Shown here: positions 26,900 through 35,555 of the stretch, in pieces | Numbering within the stretch: the first letter of the stretch is position 1 | Layout of the letters: every line of letters starts with the position of its first letter | Assembly: GCA_900696515.1 (NCBI GenBank) | Contig: CAADGK010000079.1 | Span: 18,307-82,306, forward strand | Origin: an uncultured Nitrosospira sp. | GTDB taxonomy: Bacteria; Nitrospirota; Nitrospiria; Nitrospirales; Nitrospiraceae | Direction of reading: 5' to 3' | DNA length: 64,000 nucleotides | Position numbers and translations under genes: made by a program | The notes under the pieces: generated by a model | Told to the model about the DNA's origin: nothing | The model's input: the letters and a program-made list of their open reading frames with translations, nothing else | Databases searched by the model: none

Positions 26900-27913
26900 T
26901 CATGATCGCTTTGGCCGCATTCCATGCAAGAAATCCACGATTCGATTCTCCGCCCAATAGGGATCTTCGCCTTGGCGTCGGCCCTGGTAGAAGCCGCAAT
27001 GTCCTCCATGCTGGGGCGCAACCACCGCGATCTGAGGGTGCTCCTGAATCTTCGCTTCGGTGAACATTGTGTAGGGAATGAATGGATCATCTTGTGCCGT
27101 GATGATAAGAGTCGGTACCGCGATCTTATCGAGCACGTGTCGCGATCCAGCCCGATCGTAATAGTCGGCGCCGTCTCGATAGCCGCCGTCACGGGCGGTA
27201 TAGCAGTCATCAAATTCGCTGATGGTGGTGATGTGGCCAAGCATGGAGAGGTCCCATTTCCCCGGGAATAAGGAGGCCTTTCGTCGTAAGCGCGCTTTTA
27301 GTCTCGTGACAAAATGACGGTGATAAATCCAATTACGTGGTGCTTCTAGGGCACGGGCGCAGATGGTCGGGTTGATGTTCGGACATACGGCGGCCACTCC
27401 GGCCAAAGCCACTTCGGTCTGTCCTAGTTCGCCAGCCGCTTTGAGCACAAGGTTGCCACCCATAGAATAGCCGACCATCCAGATTCGATCGAGACCATCA
27501 CGGTGAACAAGCTCCTTGACGATCGCCCGGTAATCACTGCTAAGTCCACTGTTGTAGAGCGTTGGCGACAGGTGTTCGGTCCCACCACAGGTCCGCTGGT
27601 TCAGGCGGATGACGTTGAATCCAGAACGGAAGGCTTTGGCTGCGATTCCCCGCATGTATCGCGATTCGCTGGAGCCTTCTAAGCCATGGATCAGAATGAC
27701 GGTCGGAAAAACCTTGCGATCATCTTGCCAATGGCAGAATCCATGAAGCTGTGATTGTGGCTCAACGGAAAAGTATCGCGACTCCTGAGGCAAGTTCGCC
27801 AGAGAGGTCTCTCGCGGCACATAGCGGGGTATGACGGTCATGAGATGAGTATTTTTGAGGGGCAGCGGAGGCTGAAAGGACAATGCCAGCTCAAGCACGG
27901 TAGGGTTCGTCAT
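26900..27913 (-). CDS. YheT-like alpha/beta hydrolase
   Basis: A 337-residue protein of the YheT/EMB8 (ABHD1/3) hydrolase group. The N-terminal signature PPLPLKNTHLMTVIPRYVPR is typical. The nucleophile elbow is GYSMGG, and the acid and His lie in ITAQDDPFIP and PQHGGHCGF. Such enzymes act on lipid or other ester substrates; the substrate here is unknown. It is transcribed towards pafA, so the two genes converge. Confidence 0.9.
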   Translation of the reverse strand: MTNPTVLELALSFQPPLPLKNTHLMTVIPRYVPRETSLANLPQESRYFSVEPQSQLHGFCHWQDDRKVFPTVILIHGLEGSSESRYMRGIAAKAFRSGFNVIRLNQRTCGGTEHLSPTLYNSGLSSDYRAIVKELVHRDGLDRIWMVGYSMGGNLVLKAAGELGQTEVALAGVAAVCPNINPTICARALEAPRNWIYHRHFVTRLKARLRRKASLFPGKWDLSMLGHITTISEFDDCYTARDGGYRDGADYYDRAGSRHVLDKIAVPTLIITAQDDPFIPYTMFTEAKIQEHPQIAVVAPQHGGHCGFYQGRRQGEDPYWAENRIVDFLHGMRPKRS

Positions 27914-28312
27914 AGGATCAAGTATGGTACGCTTCCTTTCTGATGCGGATGAGGTGTGGAGAGCCTTAGTGTCAACTTATTATGGTGTCAACAAGTAAGG
28001 CATGGGTGGCCCCGCCACATATTCTAACGGAGGGATTATGCTGACGGCTACAGGGGATGTCATGAGACGTTGCTATGAGAGAGGGTAGACTCTCTCAGGA
28101 GATGGCAACATTGCATGAAAAGCGGGAATGCCGGCTTTTGTAGATCACTTCCTCCAGGTAGGTCATATTCAGGAATAGTTCGATACGGCACCTATACTGG
28201 TCAACCAGATGGCGTTGCAGGAGAGGAGATGTAGCCTCTTGAACCGGAAAGGCACTCCAGAACGGAGTTCATTGCTAAGAATGTTGAGAAGGATATAGCA
28301 ATGACCGTGTAA
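27914..28312. other. Intergenic stretch with no gene seen
   Basis: About 400 bases between the divergent hydrolase and the tRNA gene. I found no ribosome-site-supported frame and no obvious element. Confidence 0.35.
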
Positions 28313-28388
28313 TGGCTCCCCGGGCAGGACTCGAACCTGCGACCAGCCGGTTAACAGCCGGCTGCTCTACCAACTGAGCTACCGGGGA
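28313..28388 (-). tRNA. tRNA-Asn (GTT)
   Basis: The minus strand folds as a full cloverleaf: acceptor TCCCCGG with CCGGGGA, D-arm AGCTCAGTTGGTAGAGC, anticodon stem CCGG/CCGG and loop CTGTTAA with anticodon GTT, and a standard T-arm (GGTTCGAGTCC). CCA is encoded at 28313-28315. Confidence 0.97.
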
Positions 28389-28451
28389 ACAGAAGTGCTA
28401 TTCAATGAGAGGCGTATTCTAGCAAAACTTTTTGTGGAATAGGGAGATTTT

Positions 28452-28721
28452 TTAAATGTCAAAGTCCTCGGTCTCGTCTTCATCTGAGGAGGCATCTGTA
28501 TTGCCCTCTGCCAATGCAGCATAGTGTTTTGCCCACGTGAGGTAGAGATTTCCACTGTCGCGCATGGTGTCAGCTGCCTTGACTAGCTTTTCGACGAGAT
28601 CGGGGTCTTTACCTGTCGCGTCAATCACTGCTGCTCGACGCTCAATGGCTCGAGGGTACTCATTAATCAATCCGGCAATCTCTCGCAGGAGTTCGTTGAT
28701 GACGTTATCTTCATGTTCCAT
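28452..28721 (-). CDS. Hypothetical helical protein, 89 residues
   Basis: Starts MEHEDNVINELLREIAGLIN and is mainly helical, ending in a very acidic tail (ASSDEDETEDFDI). A longer frame starting at 28757 begins inside a terminator hairpin, so I prefer the ATG at 28719-28721, which has AAGG upstream. It lies between the oxidoreductase terminator and tRNA-Asn. A role with the oxidoreductase is possible because of position, but not shown. Confidence 0.6.
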   Translation of the reverse strand: MEHEDNVINELLREIAGLINEYPRAIERRAAVIDATGKDPDLVEKLVKAADTMRDSGNLYLTWAKHYAALAEGNTDASSDEDETEDFDI

Positions 28722-28745
28722 GTCGGTACCTTGCGGGTCGCCAAG

Positions 28746-28780
28746 AAAAAGCCCCATAGCACTGACGCTATGGGGCTTTT
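28746..28780. terminator. Bidirectional terminator of the oxidoreductase operon
   Basis: A perfect 14-bp stem (AAAAGCCCCATAGC with its complement) around the loop ACTGAC. T-runs follow on both strands, so it works as an intrinsic terminator in either direction. On the minus strand it ends the oxidoreductase transcript. Confidence 0.88.
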
Positions 28781-28799
28781 GAATTCAACCCGATATCGT

Positions 28800-29078
28800 T
28801 CAGCCCTGGTAGGCTTGTCCTAACGCCGCTGATTCACCTTTTTTGGTCATCAGTTGGCCGGTAGCACTGACGGCTTGCATGGTGATGGCGAAATGCTTGG
28901 CTGCATCACATACGATGACGCAGAGTTCACACCCTTTACAGCGGTCGATGACGACTTCCGCAACCATCTTGTTGGTGTTTAAGTCCAGACAGTTTGCCTC
29001 GGGACAGTACATGATACACAGCCGGCAACCCTTCTTCGCTGTGCACTTTTCATCGATGACTTGCGCGACGTTATACAT
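28800..29078 (-). CDS. 2-oxoacid:ferredoxin oxidoreductase, ferredoxin-like delta subunit
   Basis: A 92-residue subunit with two [4Fe-4S] motifs: C-TAKKG-C-RL-C-IMY-C-PEANC near residue 12 and C-KG-C-EL-C-VIV-C near residue 48. It carries electrons from the catalytic beta subunit to soluble ferredoxin. The Cys spacing of the first motif is longer than in a classic ferredoxin. It is the last gene before the terminator, 18 bases after the gamma gene. Confidence 0.9.
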   Translation of the reverse strand: MYNVAQVIDEKCTAKKGCRLCIMYCPEANCLDLNTNKMVAEVVIDRCKGCELCVIVCDAAKHFAITMQAVSATGQLMTKKGESAALGQAYQG

Positions 29079-29096
29079 GCAATGTAATTCCTTCTC

Positions 29097-29804
29097 TTAC
29101 GCTGCAACGGCCGGATTGCCGACGCGCAGCTCGATCTTGTTCTTGTCAGCCCATTCACCAGCGATTTCATAAGCTGCCTTCACAGTGGCCAAATTCTTAG
29201 CTAGCAGCATTTCCTTCTTGGCAAATTTCTTTTTAATGGCTTCATCCAAGGATGCGGTTCCTCCGGAAGCCACAAATTTCTTTCCAAACCGCTCTTGAAG
29301 CGCACCGTCGAGGGCCTCCATTGAGACACATCTAGTGATGCCCGAGACAGAACCGATCATCGCCATATTCGTCGACAGCTCGGTACCAGCCACTTGGATG
29401 GCTAATTCGGTACCGGCGATGTAAAACACCGCGACATTCAAGTCCTTGAGTCGATCGACATCCTCAGCGGACAGTAACGGCTGCGCGGAATTGATGATGA
29501 CGACGCCGCCTTCCTTTACACCTGAATAAAACGGCATGGTGTAACTCTTTCCCATGGTAATCACTTGAGGATGAAAAACCTGAATGACATCGGGAAACAC
29601 CAACTCGCCACGGTCATAGATTCTCTCAATGCCAATGCGGCAATAGCTCTCTGCCGGAGCCATGCGCTTCTCGGCACCGAAAAACGGGTTGGAGATTGAG
29701 AACTTACCATCTCGGTTGGCAGCCATGGCCAAGACATGAGCTGCGGTAACCGCACCCTGTCCGCCCAATCCTGACATCCGGATATTCAATCGTCTCTTAA
29801 TCAT
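29097..29804 (-). CDS. 2-oxoacid:ferredoxin oxidoreductase, gamma subunit
   Basis: A 235-residue gamma subunit. The family signature RMSGLGGQGAVTAAHVLAMA is at residues 9-28, and GAEKRMAPAESYCRI follows. In this enzyme family the gamma domain shapes the coenzyme-A site. It lies between the beta and delta genes with short gaps in one operon. The extended C-terminal helix (KKEMLLAKNLATVKAAYEIA) is part of the usual fold. Confidence 0.93.
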   Translation of the reverse strand: MIKRRLNIRMSGLGGQGAVTAAHVLAMAANRDGKFSISNPFFGAEKRMAPAESYCRIGIERIYDRGELVFPDVIQVFHPQVITMGKSYTMPFYSGVKEGGVVIINSAQPLLSAEDVDRLKDLNVAVFYIAGTELAIQVAGTELSTNMAMIGSVSGITRCVSMEALDGALQERFGKKFVASGGTASLDEAIKKKFAKKEMLLAKNLATVKAAYEIAGEWADKNKIELRVGNPAVAA

Positions 29805-29822
29805 GTCTGCCTCCGGTATAAA

Positions 29823-30731
29823 CTATGCCGACGCTTGTCCTGCTAGCTGCTTGGCGGCTGCTTTCCGTTCTTTATCTTTAGCTGCCAACTCTGCCAACAA
29901 TTGTTTGGCTGGCTCGCTGATATATTCCTTGTAGGCAAACCGTTCAGTTGGCTTTTCCGAATCGCGCATTTCCTGCAAACCCTCCATGCTGTTCTTGCCG
30001 ATTTCAAGAATGCATGGCGTATAAAGCTGGAGATAGGTCGGGCCGATTTCTCGGGCAACATGCACGGCGTTGCGGATGACCTTTTCAACGAGGGATGGCT
30101 TGCTGACTGTGCAATTGACGACATAATGGCAGCCGGACTCACGGGCGATCTCCGGCAGCCGTACCTTATCGAACAACTTGCCAACCGGTGCCATCTTGGC
30201 CACGAACCCCTTCTGCATGAGTCCACTTTCCTGGCCACCAGTGTTAGCGTAGAGTTCGTTATCGAAGCAGATGGTGGTGAACTTTTCCTGGCGGAACCAG
30301 GCCTGTAAGGTCATATCCAATCCGATGTCGACCGTCGCTCCGTCACCAGCAAGGACCACGACATCCTTCACTCTGCCAGGGAATCGAACGCTGAGTGCTC
30401 GTTTCAGACCAGATGCGATTGCGTTTTGATTGCCGAACAGCGAATGGATATTATGGACGGCAACCATCGGGAAGACCAAGCTTGTACAGCCGGTAGACCC
30501 GACCATTACCGTATCTTCCGGGTTCGGCAAGGACGCTAAAATGTACCGGAAGGCCATTGATTCGGGACAGCCGGCACATAGTGAATGTTGTTCAATCAGT
30601 TCCTTTGAGGTTCCGATATCTTTCCACCCGCGATCTTCTTTGCCGTAGGTTGCACTCTTCACAAGGTCTTGATAGTCCGACGGCATGATGTCATATAGGG
30701 CTTCGGAGATTTGTATGCGTTCTTTGCTCAT
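29823..30731 (-). CDS. 2-oxoacid:ferredoxin oxidoreductase, beta subunit (TPP-binding)
   Basis: A 302-residue catalytic subunit. C-AG-C-PES is the first part of the [4Fe-4S] ligand set. The thiamine-diphosphate motif is GDGATVDIGLDM, followed by CFDNELYANTGGQESG. Together with alpha it splits or makes a 2-oxoacid using CoA and reduced ferredoxin. Whether the substrate is pyruvate or 2-oxoglutarate cannot be decided from sequence alone. In Nitrospira both enzymes belong to the reductive TCA cycle. Confidence 0.93.
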   Translation of the reverse strand: MSKERIQISEALYDIMPSDYQDLVKSATYGKEDRGWKDIGTSKELIEQHSLCAGCPESMAFRYILASLPNPEDTVMVGSTGCTSLVFPMVAVHNIHSLFGNQNAIASGLKRALSVRFPGRVKDVVVLAGDGATVDIGLDMTLQAWFRQEKFTTICFDNELYANTGGQESGLMQKGFVAKMAPVGKLFDKVRLPEIARESGCHYVVNCTVSKPSLVEKVIRNAVHVAREIGPTYLQLYTPCILEIGKNSMEGLQEMRDSEKPTERFAYKEYISEPAKQLLAELAAKDKERKAAAKQLAGQASA

Positions 30732-30784
30732 ATATCCTCCTCAGTATCGCTTGTTAGGGCGCACAGGTTTGAGGTCCAACAGTT

Positions 30785-31996
30785 TCAGCTTCCACGACCA
30801 GCCATGGAGAAGGTTTTCATCCCTAGGGCGGTCTTGATTTCCGACACGATAATCTCAGGCGGCATGGTCATTCCGCCGCAGACGTGCGGGCCGGCATGGA
30901 CACGCTGGGAGTTCGGGACTGTGGCTCGAATTTCTTTAGCCAGCCATCCGGTCACATTGAACTCCGGTACAAAGATATGCTTTGCGTTCTTGGTCGCCTG
31001 TCGAATCTCTTCCTCTGGCCATGGGCGGAGTGCTTTCACCTTCACAAGACCGCATCGCACGCCTTCGTCTTCCAGCATGCGGATGGCTTCACGCCCCTGT
31101 GAAACAGCCGTACCTGAAGCCACAATCACGATGTCTGCGTCCGTATTCTCCGTATCGACCAGACCATTCAGCCAATGGATCGTGTGCTTGCGTGAACGTT
31201 CAACAGCAGCCCAGATCTCCTGTTGCCAGCTAGCATGCGTTGCGTAGCTGATGTAGTTGCTCTTCATGACGAACGGATCACGCATCATGCGTACGGGGGG
31301 ACATTCCATATCCATGCATGGGACAGGCGATCGATAGGGGTCATAGGGGGGAAGGCACATGTCGGCCGGTGTGAGGTTCACCACGTCCTTTGTATGCGTG
31401 ACAAAAAAACCGTCACAACACAGTGCGAGCGGGAGGTGCACATCAGGCTCTTCAGACACGATGTACCCTTTCAGAATCCAATCAAAAAAGTCTTGAGCAG
31501 TTTCTGCATGCCACACCAACATACCGGTATTCAGAAGATACGCAATTTCGAGAGTGTCCGGTTGAATCGAAAGCGGTGAGTTGATCCCTCGACAGGTCAC
31601 GATCATCTGAATCGGCAATCGGGCGCCAGCCCACATCGGAAAATTTTCCATGGCTCGCATGGTGCCAGGGCCTGCTGTTGTCGTAAACACGCGGGCTCCA
31701 CCGAATGACGCCCCTGCACATTGCGACATCACGGCAAACTCGCTTTCTCCACGGAAGTAGTCACCGATATAGCCTTCGGCGAATAACTCGCCGATTAACG
31801 CGGCGGCTTCACTCTGCGGCGTGATCGGGTAGGCGATCATGACATCGCAGCTTGCCCGGCGGATTGCTTCTTTGATGACCTCGCTGCCGGTGTAGAAGGA
31901 AGGCGTCCGCGGCGCTTCATTCATCATTTTCCAGGTATCTGTATAGGTTTGGCCTTTTTTATTCTTGGTGCCTATGATTGAGTGTGTATCCGCCAT
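30785..31996 (-). CDS. 2-oxoacid:ferredoxin oxidoreductase, alpha subunit
   Basis: A 403-residue alpha subunit. The N-terminal catalytic-domain motif is IAYPITPQSEAA, followed by GASFGGARVFTTTAGPG, and the C-terminal transketolase-type domain begins near DIVIVASGTAVSQGREAI. The start at MADTHSII has AAGGAGG eight bases upstream; an ATG seven codons earlier lies before that site. It is the second gene of the operon, after the epsilon-like gene. Confidence 0.93.
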   Translation of the reverse strand: MADTHSIIGTKNKKGQTYTDTWKMMNEAPRTPSFYTGSEVIKEAIRRASCDVMIAYPITPQSEAAALIGELFAEGYIGDYFRGESEFAVMSQCAGASFGGARVFTTTAGPGTMRAMENFPMWAGARLPIQMIVTCRGINSPLSIQPDTLEIAYLLNTGMLVWHAETAQDFFDWILKGYIVSEEPDVHLPLALCCDGFFVTHTKDVVNLTPADMCLPPYDPYRSPVPCMDMECPPVRMMRDPFVMKSNYISYATHASWQQEIWAAVERSRKHTIHWLNGLVDTENTDADIVIVASGTAVSQGREAIRMLEDEGVRCGLVKVKALRPWPEEEIRQATKNAKHIFVPEFNVTGWLAKEIRATVPNSQRVHAGPHVCGGMTMPPEIIVSEIKTALGMKTFSMAGRGS

Positions 31997-32037
31997 AAGT
32001 TCAGCCTCCTTATTCATGCGTTCTCAGGGGCAAGCAG

Positions 32038-32673
32038 TTAACTTGAAGCCCCATTCTTGGCTGATGTCAGCCGTGGTTGGACGGTCCCTTTCAATCGTTT
32101 TACAGTATCGGCTAATCTCATAATCTTCTCGACCGAGGCATCGCGGAATGAGAGCATTGCGTCTTCATGACCTGCCTGAGCACACATGGCGATGGTATAG
32201 CAGGAGGTGCCTCCACGAATGATTTTCAACGATAGATTGGCCTGGTGGCAATGAACGCCGATGAACATGCAACAATCGATTTTATTATGCCAGATCGTCA
32301 AATTCGGGTGATTCGGGTTGATCTCAACCTCGGGATTGATCTTGGGATATTTGGGACGATAGTCGGGCATAGGAATCAGCATCGGTTTTTGCCCGGGCTG
32401 AACGCATTCCTTCAGGGTATTGAAGAGATGACGAACAGCCGTGGCTTTCTTGGCCGCCTTCTCATTCCAGGCCCATAGAACGAGCGGTCCTGGGAAGATA
32501 GTTGGAACCTTGGCCATCAAAAATTGGCGAGCAGCCTCTTCATAGGCCTTATCTTCCGAAGTGATGACACCGTTAATATGAGCTTCTCCTGGATTGGGCA
32601 AGCTAATTCCCATACTTGCAGCAGCCGGGGGAAGAAAGTGTTCGGGGCCTGGAAGCACACGATAGTCACTCAT
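32038..32673 (-). CDS. 2-oxoacid:ferredoxin oxidoreductase, epsilon-type accessory subunit
   Basis: About 211 residues, first gene of the operon. The second half has a conserved stretch CCMFIGVHCHQANLSLKI then GGTSCYTIAMCAQAGHEDAM. It resembles the extra subunit that distinguishes the five-subunit oxidoreductases of Hydrogenobacter and Nitrospira from the four-subunit enzymes; this is from memory of the family. It has several Cys and His but no ferredoxin motif. Either GTG (32674-32676) or ATG (32671-32673) could start translation. Confidence 0.75.
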   Translation of the reverse strand: MSDYRVLPGPEHFLPPAAASMGISLPNPGEAHINGVITSEDKAYEEAARQFLMAKVPTIFPGPLVLWAWNEKAAKKATAVRHLFNTLKECVQPGQKPMLIPMPDYRPKYPKINPEVEINPNHPNLTIWHNKIDCCMFIGVHCHQANLSLKIIRGGTSCYTIAMCAQAGHEDAMLSFRDASVEKIMRLADTVKRLKGTVQPRLTSAKNGASS

Positions 32674-32993
32674 CACAACCTACACTCCGAATAAAAATAA
32701 AGGTTTATGAAAAAACACCGTTTTTATGCACGTAGTTCGTTTAAGCACTTTAAGCTCTTTCTTAATCCGCTGCAAGACCACAGAAGCCCCACGCAGAGGA
32801 GATTTCGGAGCACTACAGAATTAGATAATTTAGGCCTTTTGCCCCTTATAGTCACAAATTCGGAGGGCACAATATCATTAGTGAGGGCAGTTCATTATAG
32901 GTGTCGATCATTTAGATTGTCAACGAAGGCTCGACGAGAGCGCGAAGGGGCTGTACTCCGAGAATGAAGAATGATTCGCCCCTGGCATATCCT
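32674..32993. other. Upstream region of the oxidoreductase operon
   Basis: About 320 bases, AT-richer than its surroundings near 32690-32930. It probably carries the operon promoter on the minus strand. I see no gene and no riboswitch I can name. Confidence 0.35.
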
Positions 32994-34265
32994 CTATGGC
33001 AGTTGAGCACAGGCCACCATCGACCCAAATTTGCAGGCCTGAGGAGAGTTGGTTTTGTCAGAATTCCCCGGCAACGCACCTTGGTAGAGTTGGGCTCTTG
33101 CCTGTAAGGCGCGTTTGTCTGATGGGTCAAGCCTTAGGATGATGTTTAGGTCCTCGATCGCAAGGGCTGGTTGTTTCAACTGCTGATAGATCGTGCTTCT
33201 GAGGAGATATGATTCCTTTTGGTGGGGAATCCAGCTCTCGTGCAGGTGGGGTGGGAGGATTTTTTGCAACATGGAAAGGGCGGGGGCCCATTGTTCAAGA
33301 TCCACTAGTTTTTTTGCCTCAGCAGTATATAAGGTGATCAGCCGGAGCCGTGCGAGATCAAAGAAAGGGGCCAATTTTAAGGCTTGCTCGAACGACAGTG
33401 CGGCCTCCTGAGGGCGATTCAGCCAAGTATCGACATCACCTTTTCCAAGTAGAGCCCAGATGTTGTGGGGGTCAATAAGGAGTGCGCGGTCAAAATCCAT
33501 TCGAGCGCTATCGATGTACTCAGAATAGTCGCTTGGCCGCTTCTTGTTCGAATAGGCAACGGATGCGAGGCTCAGGTAGGTCTGACCGCGGAGGATAAGT
33601 GGGTCGATAAATTGGGGGGCTAGTACAGTCGCTTGAGATGTCAAATCGAGTTTCAGCGGGAGGTCTTGAGTCACAATCGCTTTTTCAAGCAAAGTGCGAG
33701 CTTGTGCTTGAGAATTATTGTTGCGGTTGACCGGTTCGATCATGAGGGTTCGCACCCCCGATGGTGGGACCCTGAGGGTTTCAAGCTGGGTCTTAAGCGA
33801 CGCATTCTCTTTTTGAAGCCGACGATAGTGTTCGGCGAGTCGCTGTTCCGAGTGCCATTTTCGAACCGCTGCCTTTAAGCTATCCAGATCGACGATTGCA
33901 CGGATTCGGACATAAAAGTTAGGACGGTCATTTGCGAAGGTGCGACGAGACTCAAGAATTTCAGTCTTTGTGAGCGCTCCGGCGATAGTTCTGACCTCCA
34001 ACGAGCTTATCTGGAGGCTCGTGCCGGCCTCGGTTTTTTCCCTGTCCAGGAAAGTAGATTCAATGTACAGCCCAGCTTCCTCCACGGCCTTACGTTGGGC
34101 CCGTTGGAGTACCTGCTCCTCTGCTTCAGCAAGGGTATCGCCATCTCCCATCACATAGTGTGCTTCGGCTATGACAGCGGTTTCCAAGGCGGATGCGGGA
34201 TGGGGCCACGCCAGCAGGAAGATGGTGATGAGAAAAGGTAGGCACGGTATCCGATGGAGATTCAT
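32994..34265 (-). CDS. Exported protein with LPP20-like domain and TPR repeats
   Basis: A 423-residue protein. The signal peptide (MNLHRIPCLPFLITIFLLAW then PHPASA) leads into a domain at about residues 30-125 like LPP20/FlgT N-terminal regions (AEAEEQVLQRAQRKAVEEAG, then FYVRIRAIVDLDSLKAAV). A short coiled coil follows (RLQKENASLKTQLETL), then TPR repeats at about 240-400 (ALLIDPHNIWALLGKGDVDT). It is likely periplasmic and scaffold-like. The ATG at 34263-34265 is chosen because it opens the signal peptide. Function unknown. Confidence 0.8.
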   Translation of the reverse strand: MNLHRIPCLPFLITIFLLAWPHPASALETAVIAEAHYVMGDGDTLAEAEEQVLQRAQRKAVEEAGLYIESTFLDREKTEAGTSLQISSLEVRTIAGALTKTEILESRRTFANDRPNFYVRIRAIVDLDSLKAAVRKWHSEQRLAEHYRRLQKENASLKTQLETLRVPPSGVRTLMIEPVNRNNNSQAQARTLLEKAIVTQDLPLKLDLTSQATVLAPQFIDPLILRGQTYLSLASVAYSNKKRPSDYSEYIDSARMDFDRALLIDPHNIWALLGKGDVDTWLNRPQEAALSFEQALKLAPFFDLARLRLITLYTAEAKKLVDLEQWAPALSMLQKILPPHLHESWIPHQKESYLLRSTIYQQLKQPALAIEDLNIILRLDPSDKRALQARAQLYQGALPGNSDKTNSPQACKFGSMVACAQLP

Positions 34266-34356
34266 GCACAAACTATACAGCTTGACTGTGCGGCCAGACA
34301 ATGCACCCAAAAGGGGAAGGCCGGGGTCAATTTTGAAAGTATTCTGCTAGGGAGGA

Positions 34357-34638
34357 TTATTCGTGAGGGGTTGGGAAAACCTGCGTAAATGGATGAATGT
34401 CAACGCGTTCGAAGACACCGTGAATGGTATAAGGGTCCTGGCGCGTAAACTCCTCGGCATCCTCTCTTGAGTCGAATTCTAAGACGAGCAAGCTTCCCGT
34501 CTTATCGGTCAGAGGACCAGCGAGGATCACACGCCTTTGCTTATCAAGCTGTTCAAGGTTGCGGAGATGGGCGGCACGATGCACTTTCCGCCTTGCTTCT
34601 CCGTCTGGCCCATCGTGCCCAATGATGACGAATTTCAT
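34357..34638 (-). CDS. YciI-like protein
   Basis: A 93-residue protein with the YciI ferredoxin-like fold: MKFVIIGHDGPDGEARRKVH, then VILAGPLTDKTGSLLVLEFD and DPYTIHGVFERVDIHPF. The conserved His and Asp of the family are present. YciI proteins are related to muconolactone isomerase and some are dehydrochlorinases, but most have no known role. The upstream in-frame extension overlaps the next gene and is discounted. Confidence 0.85.
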   Translation of the reverse strand: MKFVIIGHDGPDGEARRKVHRAAHLRNLEQLDKQRRVILAGPLTDKTGSLLVLEFDSREDAEEFTRQDPYTIHGVFERVDIHPFTQVFPTPHE

Positions 34639-34666
34639 AATAATGGTCAGGAGAGTGGAAACGAAT

Positions 34667-35125
34667 TCAGATTTCGGAAGGTCCTTCTTCGATGGGGCAC
34701 CGATCTTTGTACCCGGTGGTAACCTCGTGCCACCAGCGGATTTCTTTTTCACCCAGCTTCCAGCACAAGTAGACAACTCGACCTTCCCGGATATGCGGGA
34801 AGTCGCATAGTCCGAGATCAATGTCCTTTACAACGACGCCCAGCTCGTGGATAGCCTGAAGATGAGTACTGATATCCAGAAGGCTTTTTACATAGGGTTT
34901 CCCCATCGCTGTGCCGCCTCCAAAGGCGGCGTTGGCAGAGGCCCTGCTCACTTCCTCTCGGGTTCTTACGAGCACTTCTTTCCCTTCTTGAACGGTCGAG
35001 AGGTGTTTCTGAAGTTGAGGGATGAGGTGATTCGCCTCTGAGAGGGAGAAGACCCGTTCCGGAGTTATCTCGTTTTCCCCATGTGCCATAAGGTAGTCGT
35101 ATTTTCTGTGTAACATACTTCTCAT
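34667..35125 (-). CDS. DUF2203 family protein
   Basis: About 152 residues with the DUF2203 pattern: RVFSLSEANHLIPQLQKHLS, then ELGVVVKDIDLGLCDFPHIR and VYLCWKLGEKEIRWWHEV. This family of unknown function has a two-helix N-terminal half and a compact C-terminal half. The start is uncertain: ATGs at 35125, 35116 and 35089 are all possible and none has a strong ribosome site. It lies 28 bases upstream of the YciI-like gene. Confidence 0.82.
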   Translation of the reverse strand: MRSMLHRKYDYLMAHGENEITPERVFSLSEANHLIPQLQKHLSTVQEGKEVLVRTREEVSRASANAAFGGGTAMGKPYVKSLLDISTHLQAIHELGVVVKDIDLGLCDFPHIREGRVVYLCWKLGEKEIRWWHEVTTGYKDRCPIEEGPSEI

Positions 35126-35555
35126 CTTATGAACAACCCGGGTCGGATGGCGTATCTTAATTATGCTGACGCGCGCATCCGTCCACAAAATTCCAGATGC
35201 CGGTTGACAAGTGGAGGGTGCATAGGTATCATCACACTAGCATTGGGTTGGGCTGACCCTCTCCATCGGATAATTCAATCCCGGAACCTGTCTCGATTTA
35301 AATCCTAAGCGTCATTCGGTGCAGTGGAGTTCAGGTACGCAGTTCAAAGCAATAGTGTTTAGGTTGTATTATAGAACAATAACGACGGAATTCTTCCATC
35401 GCGAGTAACGAGCCGACTTCCTCAAGTTTTTCCACCCAAAACAGACTCAAGACTCAGAGTAGATCACAAGAGACAAAAGCACGTTTGCATGGCCAAATCA
35501 GGTTGCGCGAATTCTTCTATAAACGATAACCGAGCCAAGGCTCGAGAGGAGTCGT
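35126..35555. other. Divergent region with the rho leader
   Basis: About 430 bases between DUF2203 (minus) and rho (plus). rho mRNAs often have long leaders for autoregulation, so part may be transcribed. I see no defined RNA motif. Confidence 0.4.
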
